Source of the DNA: Gammaproteobacteria bacterium
Lineage (GTDB): Bacteria; Pseudomonadota; Gammaproteobacteria; Steroidobacterales; Steroidobacteraceae
NCBI GenBank assembly: GCA_003164785.1
Contig: PLUE01000068.1
Location: 1 to 50,989 of the forward strand
DNA: 50,989 nucleotides
Direction: 5' to 3'
Part shown: in pieces, positions 8,682 to 17,554 of the stretch
Layout of the letters: each line of letters begins with the position of its first letter
Numbering within the stretch: the first letter of the stretch is position 1
Position numbers and translations under genes: made by a program
The notes under the pieces: generated by a model
Told to the model about the DNA's origin: nothing
Databases searched by the model: none
What the model saw: the letters and a program-made list of their open reading frames with translations, nothing else

Positions 8682-9455
8682 CTATTTCACGCTATAACCG
8701 CGACCTTCCAAGCATGCCGCCTGAGCTCGCATATAATCAAAGCGCTTGTTACTTGATCCGTTTGTCGGTCCCTGAGCCGGCGCGCTTTGAATAGGATCGA
8801 AGCCGCTCTGCGCTGCGGCCCACGTGTGGCATTCGGTTTTGTCAGTGGCCTGTTGAGCGTCGCTTTGGCCGTTTTTGGGATAAGCCATTAAGTTCGGCGA
8901 CTGAGCCGCGGCCTGCTGTTGTACCTCTGGCGGCGGACTCACGGTTTCGTACTCGTTGGCACTTCCTTCCCATTGATAGTAATTATCATCGGCGTAGTAA
9001 TAAGGCGAGCCGTCCGCGCCCCAAAACGTCGAATAGTAAAAAGGTAGCGTCGCGTAATAGAGTCCGAGCCCGAGGCCAACGCCGCCCCAGCCCCAACCGC
9101 CGTAACCGCCGTAACCTCCGTGATATCCGTAGCCTCCTCGCCCTCCATAGCCCCCGTGGCCACCATAGCCTCCCCGATAGCCACCATATCCTCCGCGACC
9201 ACCGTACCCGCCACGTCCACCATATCCTCCGCGACCGCCGTACCCGCCACGTCCACCATATCCTCCGCGACCGCCGGCAAAATGACCTCCGCCTCCGAAA
9301 TGGCCGCCGCCGCCATGCGCGCCGCCACCACCTCCGTGACCTCCGCCACCACCTCCGTGACCTCCGGCGGCGAAGCCGGGCTCGCTCCAACTAAAGGCCG
9401 CCAGTGAACTGAAAAGTAATACTGCTACCGCTCGCATTGTCGTTCGGTTTTTCAT
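8682..9455 (-). CDS. Secreted glycine/tyrosine-rich repeat protein
   Basis: A signal peptide (about residues 1-29, ending FAA) precedes a low-complexity region of GGHGGGGG and repeated GGRGGYGG units up to about residue 125, a tyrosine-rich linker (LGLYYATLPFYYSTFWG) and a small C-terminal domain with two cysteines (TECHTWAAAQSGFDP and AACLEGRGYSV). I have seen this C-terminal cysteine domain attached to many Gly-rich exported proteins of proteobacteria, where the function is unknown. The protein should be periplasmic or surface exposed. The repeats at DNA level are nearly exact (36-bp period), so the copy number may vary between strains or be misassembled. Confidence 0.8.
   Translation of the reverse strand: MKNRTTMRAVAVLLFSSLAAFSWSEPGFAAGGHGGGGGGHGGGGGAHGGGGHFGGGGHFAGGRGGYGGRGGYGGRGGYGGRGGYGGRGGYGGYRGGYGGHGGYGGRGGYGYHGGYGGYGGWGWGGVGLGLGLYYATLPFYYSTFWGADGSPYYYADDNYYQWEGSANEYETVSPPPEVQQQAAAQSPNLMAYPKNGQSDAQQATDKTECHTWAAAQSGFDPIQSAPAQGPTNGSSNKRFDYMRAQAACLEGRGYSVK
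9184..9285 (-). repeat. 36-bp tandem repeat inside the glycine-rich gene
   Basis: A 36-bp unit beginning CCATATCCTCCGCGACC (plus strand) starts at 9184, 9220 and 9256, almost identical each time, the third copy partial. It encodes twelve residues of alternating GGYGGR. Shorter, diverged GGY-coding repeats flank it on both sides. Confidence 0.85.
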
Positions 9456-9866
9456 GAGGCCACCAACTGATTTATCGGCGCCGACGGAAATGACTCGGCG
9501 CTCACTATCGCCCGGTTACCACGCTTAAATTGCTGCCGCTTGACGATAACGTGTTTCGATTTATCTCAATTCTTTGGACCAGCACCTGGCATCATCCGTT
9601 CCACTGCAAACGCACATAAACCTACACGGTGCGAACCGCCCCGGACAACAGAACGATGCGAACGACTTCGTTTGCATGCACAAACCCTTGCAATGACTTC
9701 CAACTAAAGACTGCGCTTTCTACACGTCAGCGTCCGTTCGGGAACGCACATAAACGCCTTGAAAGAATATAATGGCTGCAATCCATTCAAGGAACCACAT
9801 GTTTTTCGTCGTGATTTGATAGGTCGAAGCTGGTGGCACGGCAATTGGCCGTGGACGGAGAGCACG
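9456..9866. other. Gap between glycine-rich gene and IS66-type relic
   Basis: No gene is recognised. A small inverted repeat GTTTG-catgca-CAAAC lies at 9670-9685. The part next to 9455 must carry the promoter of the glycine-rich gene; the part near 9750-9866 may be the left flank of the decayed insertion sequence, but I see no terminal inverted repeat. Confidence 0.35.
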
Positions 9867-10035
9867 ATGGCGACGACACAAAGCAAGCAGACCGCTGGAG
9901 AGCGGCGATACTTGCTCCATTTTCGGCAGGCGCAGGCACGGGGATTGACGCTGCCCCAATACTGCCGAGCGCAGGGCCTGAACGCGCCGAGCCTGTACAA
10001 CCTCAGTTCCCAGCTGCGGCGCAAGACCATGCGAC
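9867..10035 (+). pseudogene. Truncated IS66-type accessory gene (TnpA-like)
   Basis: The ATG at 9867 has a GGAG ribosome site, and the ~55 residues that follow (MATTQSKQTAGERRYLL, then ARGLTLPQYCRAQGLNAPSL) match the N-terminal helix-turn-helix part of the small TnpA protein of IS66-family elements, where the usual phrase is SG-x-x-x-AYCR-x-x-GL. The frame then runs on without similarity to 10280 through the 3' end of the opposing ATPase gene, so the element is cut off at about 10035. TnpB, the transposase and terminal repeats are absent. Confidence 0.55.
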
Positions 10036-10086
10036 CCGATAGAGCCGTGACGGGACATCGGCGTGCCTGCGCACACCGCGTGATCG

Positions 10087-12777
10087 TCACTGGAGCGTTT
10101 TCGCCTTGGAAGTCGTTTGCGCTTGCTCGAATTCCTGAACTGCAAGAACGTCCTGGCGCCCGAGCTCCTCGTACAATGCATGCACACGCGCGACCAACTT
10201 CGGCGTCAAATCGGACGGCGGTTTGTGTTCACTGTCGGGTGCCACCGCAGCCCCGGCGTCCGGTTTTGCGTCAGCCTTGACCTCAGGCGCTGGTGCGCCC
10301 TTGGCCCCAGGTTTCGCGTTGGCCGGATTGCTTTGCCCTGCAGCGGAGTGCGTCGCCGAAGTCGGTTTGCTCTTCGGGCCGCCGGTGGCGGAGATCGCCA
10401 CGCTTTCAGCTATCCCGAGATGCGCGAAGATTGGGACTTTTATGAGATCGAGGACCAACGCGAAGAGGGCCGCCGCAGCGAGCGTACCGGCGACCAGCAG
10501 GGCCGGCACGGGAGCCATCGCGATTCCGGTTATGGCGAGTGTCGAGGCGATTCCTATATCCACCACGGAGGATGCCGCCAGTAAGAGGCTCGGCCGAGAA
10601 TTCCATAGATGTCGACGTTCACGAATCGCATAAATAGTCCCTTGGCTCCCAAAGACCATGAGAAGAAACGCGAGGGTTTGCAATGCGCCGGCACCGAGAT
10701 GCAAGCCGAACTGCCCAACGGCCAAGGCTCCCGTACAGAAGCTCAGCAGGCAGATCCCCAGCAGGACCCCTGCCACCGTTAGCCTACCAATGTTCCAAGC
10801 GTTCGGTTTCTGCGAGGGCCGCACATTGTCGGTTGTCAACGACATCGAAAGGAAGTCCCCGGTGATCATCACGATGACCATCAGCATTGGGGTTAGGATC
10901 GCATGCCCCGTCATGATCAGACCCGCGACCAGGAATAGCACAGTCACAATCTTTTTGATGATGGCATTCAGCGTGTAGGTCAGGATGCGCTGAAAGGTGA
11001 TTCGTCCTTCCTTGACCGCTGCGACGATTCCAACAAGGCCTGGTTCAGTCAGCACTACGCCGGCGGCCGATTTTGCCACATCGGTCGCGGTCGATACGGC
11101 GATGCCAATCTGCGCTTGCCGGAGGGCCGGCGCGTCATTGGCGCCGTCACCACACATGCCGACGGTGTGTCCTCCCTTCTGAAACGCCTTGACCAATTTG
11201 TATTTATCCTCCGGCAATACTCCCGCAAAGACCGCAAACTGACCAGGATTGACCTTATCGGGGATCGGTCCGGGCGGACAGACGGCGCCGCTGAGTCCGA
11301 CTTCACGCGCCACGATGCCCGCGGTTGCGGGCGCGTCGCCCGTGACCATGACCACACCGACACCCAACCCATGCAATTCCGTGATGAGCTGTGCCGAGTC
11401 CGAGCGGGGCGGATCGCTCAAGGCGATGAGCCCTACCAACTTGAGCGCCGTCGGCGGTCCGGCCGCCACCGCGAGGACGCGAAATCCTTTGCTTTCGAGT
11501 CCGTTTGCCGCTGCTGCGCTGGTCGGCGATGGTTGCGTAAGACCAATGACTACGGCAAAGGCCCCCTTCACAATCCGTTGCGCGGCCCCGCTCGGATCGG
11601 TTGCGCTCGCCTCGGACATCTTTTTTGCGGGATCGAACGGCACGTATTTCACGAGCTTAGGGGCGTCCGAAACCGTCTTGGCCAGTGCGGCGGCCCGTAT
11701 CGCCCCATCGACCGGATCCTGCCCGCCCTCGGAACTGGCAAGCGCAGCCAGCGCGAGAACGTGCGCTTCATCGAAACCCGGCATGGGGATAATGCTGGTC
11801 ACCGTCAACGCGTTCTGGGTCAGGGTGCCGGTCTTGTCGGCGCACAACACATCTGTCGTTCCCGCTTCATCCACGGCTGAAAGGCGCGTCGGAAGAACGC
11901 CCCGCTTCGCCAGAGAACGCGCACCGAGCGAAGCCGCCAGGGTAAACGTGGCAGGCAGTGCGACCGGGATAGACGCCAGAACCGCAGTCAAGACGAGTGG
12001 AATGATCTCGGCGAACGGCATATTGAGAAAGTAGGCATATCCCACCAGCATCAGGATGACGACGCCATTGAAGGCAGCGAGATTGCGCACCACCCGGAGC
12101 ACCGCCTTCTGCTGAGAACTCACGACATGCGCCGTTCGCACGAGTTCTGCCGTGCGGCCAAACTTGGTGCGCGGCCCCGTCGCGGTCACTTCCGCAGTTG
12201 CCTCCCCGCGACGCACCAAAGCGCCGGCAAATGTCGCTATGCCCGTGCCCGCTTCGATCGGGACTGATTCGCCGGTCAGCATGGATTGGTCGAGTTGAAC
12301 CTCCCCATCGGTGATCTTGACATCCGCAGCGACCACGCCACCGAGCGTGAGCTTCACCAAATCGCCTGGAACCAGCTCCGTGGCCGGAAGCGTCTTCCAC
12401 TGACCATCCCGCCGTACGGATGCGTTCATCGCGAGCCGGGACTTAAGAGCGATCAGGGTCGCCTGGGCCCGGCTTTCCTGGAACAAACCCAGTGCCGCAT
12501 TGAAAACCAACAGCGCGGCGATGATGGCCGCCTCGACGTATTTGCCGAGCACCACTTCAAGAATAATCGCCGCTTCGAGCATCCAGGGGACTGGGGCGAA
12601 GAATTTTCCGAGTGCTCTGCGCAAGGGGTTGTCGGTGGTGTCCGGCATCGCGTTGGGACCGACTCTCGCAAGCCGTTGGCGCGCTTCCTCGCTTGATAAG
12701 CCGTTCTGGGGTTTGGCGAGTGTTGATGATTTCGCGGGCGGCGAATCGACTGATGGGGGTGAAATCGTCGCATCCAT
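10087..12777 (-). CDS. P-type plasma-membrane proton ATPase (P3A/PMA type)
   Basis: The 896-residue protein has all P-type landmarks: actuator motif LTGES (about 167-171), PEGL-equivalent ASIPVALPATFT, the phosphorylation site DKTGTLT with Asp314, the hinge GDGANDAPAL, and ten predicted membrane helices. The short N-terminal region without metal-binding CxxC motifs, the ALPATFT sequence in helix 4 and the C-terminal block LTPKLVARVHALYEELGRQD mark it as a proton-exporting PMA-like ATPase, not a heavy-metal or calcium pump. A ~90-residue Ala/Pro/Lys-rich linker precedes that block. These pumps occur in some acidophilic or acid-stressed bacteria and expel protons at the cost of ATP, so a role in pH homeostasis fits. 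The gene is monocistronic. Confidence 0.9.
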   Translation of the reverse strand: MDATISPPSVDSPPAKSSTLAKPQNGLSSEEARQRLARVGPNAMPDTTDNPLRRALGKFFAPVPWMLEAAIILEVVLGKYVEAAIIAALLVFNAALGLFQESRAQATLIALKSRLAMNASVRRDGQWKTLPATELVPGDLVKLTLGGVVAADVKITDGEVQLDQSMLTGESVPIEAGTGIATFAGALVRRGEATAEVTATGPRTKFGRTAELVRTAHVVSSQQKAVLRVVRNLAAFNGVVILMLVGYAYFLNMPFAEIIPLVLTAVLASIPVALPATFTLAASLGARSLAKRGVLPTRLSAVDEAGTTDVLCADKTGTLTQNALTVTSIIPMPGFDEAHVLALAALASSEGGQDPVDGAIRAAALAKTVSDAPKLVKYVPFDPAKKMSEASATDPSGAAQRIVKGAFAVVIGLTQPSPTSAAAANGLESKGFRVLAVAAGPPTALKLVGLIALSDPPRSDSAQLITELHGLGVGVVMVTGDAPATAGIVAREVGLSGAVCPPGPIPDKVNPGQFAVFAGVLPEDKYKLVKAFQKGGHTVGMCGDGANDAPALRQAQIGIAVSTATDVAKSAAGVVLTEPGLVGIVAAVKEGRITFQRILTYTLNAIIKKIVTVLFLVAGLIMTGHAILTPMLMVIVMITGDFLSMSLTTDNVRPSQKPNAWNIGRLTVAGVLLGICLLSFCTGALAVGQFGLHLGAGALQTLAFLLMVFGSQGTIYAIRERRHLWNSRPSLLLAASSVVDIGIASTLAITGIAMAPVPALLVAGTLAAAALFALVLDLIKVPIFAHLGIAESVAISATGGPKSKPTSATHSAAGQSNPANAKPGAKGAPAPEVKADAKPDAGAAVAPDSEHKPPSDLTPKLVARVHALYEELGRQDVLAVQEFEQAQTTSKAKTLQ

Positions 12778-13112
12778 AACGAACCTACCTATATCCGCTC
12801 AATGTCCATGAAAACAGAATCATGGTAATCGAAACGCGGGTCCAATAGGTACCGCTTAGCCATTGCAATACTCAATTGGCTTAAGGCGCCCCAGGCAATT
12901 CGATGTGTGTCCGAGCATTCACGGCGGATTTAGCGGAACCGGTATTGGTGCATACTCTTTTTCGACAAATCATCAAATGCCGCCGCTGCCTGCGGTAAAC
13001 TCTGCTTCTCGCAAGCCGCGTATATCGATGTAAGTGGAATGCAATCTGCCGGTCCGCTCTTATAATTCTGAGAAGCGATTCTGCGTCGGTGGTGCCAGAA
13101 TGAGCCGTGAAG
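12778..13112. other. Divergent promoter region between proton ATPase and DedA genes
   Basis: The two flanking genes point away from each other, so both promoters should be here. I found no convincing -35/-10 pair, operator palindrome or small gene. Confidence 0.4.
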
Positions 13113-13754
13113 ATGCTCCACTGGCTTGAGTCTTTGCTGCCCCACCTGTCGCATCACGGGTTCGCGCTCGTTTTCATCGTCGTTTTCCTTAGCAATGTCG
13201 GTGTTCCCTTCCCCGGAAAGGTCATTCTCTTGGGTGCCGGATTTGCTTGGGGAAGAACCGAAGGCGCTCTGTGGGAACCCATGCTGGCCGGAACTTTGGC
13301 AAGCTTCTTGGGCGGCATTTGCGCATTTTGGCTCGGCCGTCATTGGGGTCACGGTCGCTTAGAGAAGATTCACTGGCTGCATCTGACGTCGAAGCGACTC
13401 GGGTGGCCTGAGCGACTTTTCAAACGTCAAGGCGCCAAGACGGTCTTTCTAGCACGCTTCATTCCCGTGCTTCCATCCGCAGTCGCCAATCTTTTGGAAG
13501 GCACCACTGAAATACGGTGGCCGGCTTTTCTATGGTTTAATCTCGCAGGCTCGGCGGCTTACTCCATCGGTTACATCCTGCTTGGGTATTTTTTTGGCAA
13601 GAGGTGGGAACTTCTTCGAGCATGGCTAGGCCCGACGGGTCTGTACGCGATCATGGCCGGAACCGCTCTTGTCGTTCTAGGTTTTGGCTTCCGACACACG
13701 TTATCGCGTACCATCGCACGCCTTTCTTCCAAGGCACGACAAGAAAATAGATAA
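13113..13754 (+). CDS. DedA-family membrane protein
   Basis: The 213-residue protein carries the DedA (SNARE-associated/VTT) pattern: an early hydrophobic segment with NVGVPFPGKVILLGAGF, the glycine-rich LASFLGGICAFWLGRHWG, and the conserved FLARFIPVLPSAVANLLEGTTEI followed by WFNLAGSAAYSIGYILLGYFFG. DedA proteins sit in the inner membrane; members move undecaprenyl phosphate or other lipids across it and are needed for proton-motive-force homeostasis and, in some species, acid or colistin tolerance. Its place beside a proton ATPase fits an envelope/pH-stress theme (inference). Either GTG 13107 or ATG 13113 can start it; I chose the ATG. Confidence 0.88.
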   Translation: MLHWLESLLPHLSHHGFALVFIVVFLSNVGVPFPGKVILLGAGFAWGRTEGALWEPMLAGTLASFLGGICAFWLGRHWGHGRLEKIHWLHLTSKRLGWPERLFKRQGAKTVFLARFIPVLPSAVANLLEGTTEIRWPAFLWFNLAGSAAYSIGYILLGYFFGKRWELLRAWLGPTGLYAIMAGTALVVLGFGFRHTLSRTIARLSSKARQENR

Positions 13755-13864
13755 AAGACTGTCGTTTCGGAAAGGGTCGAATCCATCACGCACAGGCTCC
13801 TTCATTGCGACGCGCTCTCCCACCGCTGGCCCTCGATTGAGGATGAGCGCACGACGCGATTACC

Positions 13865-14428
13865 TCAGGCGAATCGCATTGCCAATCGCCCTGCCAGCGC
13901 GCCGCGTGAAATGATGCCGCGCGCGAGGGCGGAACCGTCATCTTGCATGTTGATCACTAGTAGATGAGTGAGCCCGGTGCCTTGAAACATCTGCAACATT
14001 TCCAATGCAGTGAGCGATGCCAGCGACTCATAGTGCACCAACGATAATTTGTCCCATGGTGTCATGAGCGCACCGACCCGGACCCGCGCGGGTTCTTGCG
14101 ACATGAGTCGCGCGTTGCGGGAACGACCGGGCAGCGAGATGTCGTTGTGAGTGACCAGTCCGATGACCTGCTCGTCGATGCTCGAGCGTTCGCGCCTTGT
14201 GACCAAAAGCGCGTGGATGCCCAATCGGCGCATATGACGAGCGCAGGACCTCGAGGTAGTTTCTGAGCTTACGGTAATCGGGTATTCAAAATGAAAATCC
14301 GTGAAGGCACAGCACGCGTGATCGGTATTCAGCAACCGGCCTTCGTCGTTTGTTAACGTTCGCTCCACCAGCGTGTTTGCTTGCCGATTTCTCGCTGGAA
14401 CGATCACGATATTATCGATGCTGCTCAT
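13865..14428 (-). CDS. CBS-domain protein
   Basis: The 187-residue protein holds a CBS pair: a first motif ending in RLGIHALLVTRRE, then EQVIGLVTHNDIS, and a second with VGALMTPWDKLSLVHYESLASLTALEMLQMFQGTGLTHLLVI. CBS pairs usually bind adenine nucleotides and switch the activity of partner proteins. A unique ~55-residue N-terminal region has the Cys pair HACCAF. The frame is open further upstream but would overlap the sigma-factor gene; the Met at 14428 lies just after that gene ends (52 bp), suggesting one transcript. That makes it a possible partner or output of the sigma factor; no anti-sigma gene is seen. Confidence 0.75.
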   Translation of the reverse strand: MSSIDNIVIVPARNRQANTLVERTLTNDEGRLLNTDHACCAFTDFHFEYPITVSSETTSRSCARHMRRLGIHALLVTRRERSSIDEQVIGLVTHNDISLPGRSRNARLMSQEPARVRVGALMTPWDKLSLVHYESLASLTALEMLQMFQGTGLTHLLVINMQDDGSALARGIISRGALAGRLAMRFA

Positions 14429-14480
14429 ACTAGCTGCCACGCAATGATGACCTCGTGATCCGGCTGTTGACGGCTCGGAC

Positions 14481-15065
14481 CTAAGGGCAGTCAACAGGGG
14501 CACTGATAGCTCCCAACCGCTGATCAATCGCCTGCCTGGCCCGCGAGACACGCGACCGCACGGTGCCGATGGGGCATTCCATGATTCGCGCCGCCTCGAG
14601 GTAGCTGAGACCGTCCACTTGACATAGCGCAAGGGCATTTCGCTGGTCCAGCGGCAGTGCCTGTACGGCCGCAAAGGTCATTGCCCCAATTTCTGCTGCC
14701 AGAGTCAATGCCTCGGGTGTCGACCCGTCTACGGGCTCCAGTCGATGCCGCTCGTCGTCTTCATGGGCGGACGCAAATACCCTCAACCGGCGGGCGCGCT
14801 CGATAAGTGCGGTTTTCGCGGAATTGAGGGCAATGCGATACAGCCACGATGAAAACGCCGACTCACCGCGAAAATCAAGCAGCGCGCGGAACATTCTAAA
14901 CATTGCCTCCTGGGTGGCGTCTTCGGCATCCGCCCGATTTCGCGTCAATCGCAAGGCGATTTTCATGACCATTGGCCGATAGCGTCCCGCCAGAGCATCG
15001 AGGGCGGCGACTTCGCCGCGCTGCGCCCGTTGAACCAGCGAACCGTCCGACACTCTGTCGCTCAC
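14481..15065 (-). CDS. ECF-type RNA polymerase sigma factor
   Basis: Region 2 is clear (RYRPMVMKIALRLTRNRADA, EDATQEAMFRMFRAL, FRGESAFSSWLYRIALNSA) and so is region 4 (LPLDQRNALALCQVDGLSYL, then EAARIMECPIGTVRSRVSRA). The protein is 194 residues if started at the GTG at 15065, which has AGGAGAGG just upstream; a longer in-frame start at 15161 lacks such a site. It is of the RpoE-like extracytoplasmic-function type. No anti-sigma factor flanks it; a CBS-domain protein follows downstream in the same direction. Trigger and regulon are unknown. Confidence 0.9.
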   Translation of the reverse strand: MSDRVSDGSLVQRAQRGEVAALDALAGRYRPMVMKIALRLTRNRADAEDATQEAMFRMFRALLDFRGESAFSSWLYRIALNSAKTALIERARRLRVFASAHEDDERHRLEPVDGSTPEALTLAAEIGAMTFAAVQALPLDQRNALALCQVDGLSYLEAARIMECPIGTVRSRVSRARQAIDQRLGAISAPVDCP

Positions 15066-15240
15066 AAGCCTCTCCTCATCGATTGGAATCCATAGCCCCA
15101 CTCTATTTGGAACATACAAATACTGTGCCGGTCCACGCTCTACATGCTGGCTTACCAACATTAAAGCAAGGCGTGAATTACATTAAGAGCGCCATACCTT
15201 CATCACATTCCGCGATGTTTTGTTCAACGGGGGATATTCC

Positions 15241-16659
15241 CTAGCTTGCGGACGTAGGTCGGGCGAATTTCACACGAAAGCAGCTGCCGCTTCCGGGCGA
15301 GCTTTGCACCGACACCGTGGCGCCATGCATGCTGCAGATCGATTTCACAATCGACAATCCGAGTCCCGCACCGCCATCATCACGCGATCGCGCTTCATCG
15401 ACCCTATAAAACCTGTCAAAAACGAGCGGGAGCGCGGCTGCCGGCATGCCGATGCCGGTGTCCGATACTTCAAGAACAGTAGCCGTGTCGTCTCTGCGGG
15501 TTGCCAGGCTTATACGGCCACCGCGGGCTGTGAATCTAATCGCATTATCGAGGAGATTAACGATCACCTGTTTCAGCCTGGAGCGATCGCCAAATACCAC
15601 GACCGGCTCAACCCCTTTCAAGTCGATCTCCACCCCTCGGTCGTCTGCAATCAGTCGCATCTGATCCGAGATATTCGAAACCAGGTCGCCCAGATCGACA
15701 TCGCGCCAATCGTGCGGTGCCTCTCCCGCGTCGAGGCGAGAGAGAATCAAAAGCCCCGACACCAAGTGCTCCAAGCGATCGACCTCCTCGAGCACGCTCC
15801 CCACCCGCTCGGCCAGTTCCCGCGCGTCTACCGGGTGGCCCGCGGTGAGTTCTTGAAGTTCCCCCTTGATGACGGTCAGTGGTGTCCGCAATTCGTGCGA
15901 CGCGTCTGCCAGAAAGCGCCGAGAGGCTTGTACCGAATCGCTCAGGCGGCCGAGCATGCCATTAAGTGCAGTGGATAAACGTTCTAACGCGTCACCGCTT
16001 GGCACGACCGGAAGGCGCGCGGATAGATCCTGCAGGCTCATCTGCTCAGCCGAGTGTGATATTTGGTCCACAGGCCGCAATGCACGGCTAACAAGTGCGT
16101 AGCCTCCGCCGGCGGCGCATACCGTCAACGATGGGAGCAGAAGAAGAAGTAAATCGATTAGGCGTTGGAGCACGGCTTCCATTCCGGCAATCGAAACACC
16201 GGACTCCACAAGATAACTGCCGGATGCGGCGTCGACCGTGGTCTCATGGACGAGCAAATGTTGCTCGCCAACCATCGCGGAAGTACGTCTCCGACCCCTC
16301 CACATGCCGACCGGTGTTGAATTCTTCACGGTGCGAGGATCGAAGCTCTGGTCCGCGGGCGGGCCGCTACGGTATACGATCCCACCATCACGGCCAGAAA
16401 TCCTGACAAACCGATTATTGAACTCCGGTGCGATCCGCGTCTCTATCTCATGGGCGATCTGAGCCGGCGTCACGTCGACGGCCGCTTGCTCGAGAACCTG
16501 TTCGATCTGCACCGACCGGCGAGATAAAGAATCCATCGCGTTCGTGTAGAGATAATGGCGAAGGCCATAAAATGCGGCCAATCCCACGAGGATGAATGTG
16601 CAGCCTAAGAGCAGCGTGTACAAAGCCCCCAACCGAAACGCCAGCGATCGGTAATTCAT
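15241..16659 (-). CDS. Two-component sensor histidine kinase
   Basis: The 472-residue inner-membrane kinase has a first membrane helix (about 10-32), a periplasmic sensing region of ~135 residues, a second helix (about 166-190), a HAMP linker (RALRPVDQISHSAEQM), a HisKA dimerisation domain with phosphorylated His255 in ASHELRTPLTVIKGE, and an ATPase domain with N box NLLDNAIRFTA, G1 SDTGIGMP and GGAGLGLSIV. The ATG at 16659 overlaps the stop of the response-regulator gene (TGATG), so the two are translationally coupled. The layout is that of QseC/PmrB/TctE-type sensors. The signal is not evident from sequence. Confidence 0.92.
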   Translation of the reverse strand: MNYRSLAFRLGALYTLLLGCTFILVGLAAFYGLRHYLYTNAMDSLSRRSVQIEQVLEQAAVDVTPAQIAHEIETRIAPEFNNRFVRISGRDGGIVYRSGPPADQSFDPRTVKNSTPVGMWRGRRRTSAMVGEQHLLVHETTVDAASGSYLVESGVSIAGMEAVLQRLIDLLLLLLPSLTVCAAGGGYALVSRALRPVDQISHSAEQMSLQDLSARLPVVPSGDALERLSTALNGMLGRLSDSVQASRRFLADASHELRTPLTVIKGELQELTAGHPVDARELAERVGSVLEEVDRLEHLVSGLLILSRLDAGEAPHDWRDVDLGDLVSNISDQMRLIADDRGVEIDLKGVEPVVVFGDRSRLKQVIVNLLDNAIRFTARGGRISLATRRDDTATVLEVSDTGIGMPAAALPLVFDRFYRVDEARSRDDGGAGLGLSIVKSICSMHGATVSVQSSPGSGSCFRVKFARPTSAS

Positions 16660-17354
16660 CAAGTGACCGAGTGTTTCTCGTCCGCCTCCTCTCGCACACA
16701 ATATCCCACGCCACGGACGGTGTGTATGAGCTTTACAGAGTAGGGTTCGTCGACTTTTCGTCGCAGATAGCGAACATAGACGTCAACAATATTGGTCACC
16801 CCTTCGAAGCTCTGGTCCCATACATGATTGACGATCATCGTGCGTGAGAACACCCGTCCTGGCGAACACAACAGGTACTCAAAGAGGGCGTATTCTTTTA
16901 CCGTGAGATCTATTCGATGTCCGGCGCGCTTGACCATTTGAGTCGCGCGATTGAGTTCCAGATCTGCGATTCGCAGAACGTCCAGCCGCTCGACAGGTGT
17001 GCGTCGCAAGAGAGATTTGATGCGAACCAACAACTCCGCGAAATCAAACGGTTTTGTCAAATAATCATCGGCACCAGCTTCAAAGTGAATGACCTTGTCT
17101 TCGATCGCATCGCGCGCGGTAATGACAACGACCGGAAGTGATGGATGCGAAAGCCGGACTCGGCGCAGTAATTCCGTGCCGCTCAGCTGCGGCAACATCA
17201 AGTCAACCAGCAACAGGTCGTATGAATAGGAGTTCATGTATGTCTCGCCATCCCTGCCGTTGCCGACTACGTCGACCGCGAAGCGCTCGGCGCGCAGGCC
17301 GCGGGCGACGAACTCCGCCAGCTTTCGATCGTCTTCGACTATGAGTATTCGCAC
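16659..17354 (-). CDS. OmpR/PhoB-family response regulator
   Basis: The 231-residue regulator has a receiver domain with acidic pocket ED8D9, phosphoacceptor Asp51 and Lys101, and a C-terminal winged helix (LTVKEYALFEYLLCSPGRVF, then VDVYVRYLRRKVD and HTVRGVGYCVRE). The GTG start at 17354 is preceded by AAGGGA at good spacing. It is the first gene of the operon with the sensor kinase. Three direct repeats 33-60 bases upstream look like its own binding site, so autoregulation is likely. Closest functional types are QseB/PmrA regulators of envelope or metal stress; the specific role is not shown. Confidence 0.92.
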   Translation of the reverse strand: MRILIVEDDRKLAEFVARGLRAERFAVDVVGNGRDGETYMNSYSYDLLLVDLMLPQLSGTELLRRVRLSHPSLPVVVITARDAIEDKVIHFEAGADDYLTKPFDFAELLVRIKSLLRRTPVERLDVLRIADLELNRATQMVKRAGHRIDLTVKEYALFEYLLCSPGRVFSRTMIVNHVWDQSFEGVTNIVDVYVRYLRRKVDEPYSVKLIHTVRGVGYCVREEADEKHSVT

Positions 17355-17386
17355 AATGTGTCCCTTCTTAATTCGACCGTAGTCAT

Positions 17387-17414
17387 ATTAAGGACGCATT
17401 AGAGATTCATTAAA
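17387..17414 (-). promoter_or_regulatory. Candidate response-regulator box: three direct repeats at 11-bp spacing
   Basis: On the minus strand the sequence reads TTTAAT-N5-TCTAAT-N5-CTTAAT (plus-strand 17409-17414, 17398-17403, 17387-17392). Direct hexamers repeated every 11 bases, one helical turn, are the classic site of OmpR/PhoB-family proteins, and CTTAAT-N5-CTTAAT is the known QseB/PmrA-type box. It lies just upstream of the response-regulator gene. Confidence 0.6.
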
Positions 17415-17554
17415 ACCATCTAATTTATCACCCCTTCGACACGTCGACTGGTGGTCACCATACGCGAGAATGTGACTTTCGGCACTTCCTGTTCATGACT
17501 AGCGGCACTGGCGGGAGCACCTTGCGCAGGCTGAAATGGATTGCGTAGGAATGA

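Noticed and set aside
9120..9407. Regular repeats resembling a CRISPR or VNTR array, and Ser/Thr/Ala-rich frames on the other strand
   Set aside because: Units are contiguous without spacers and encode GGYGGR in the real gene; other frames are shadows.
9670..9685. GTTTG-catgca-CAAAC inverted repeat as an operator or IS end
   Set aside because: Five-base arms arise by chance often, and no matching repeat is seen on the other side of the IS66-type relic.
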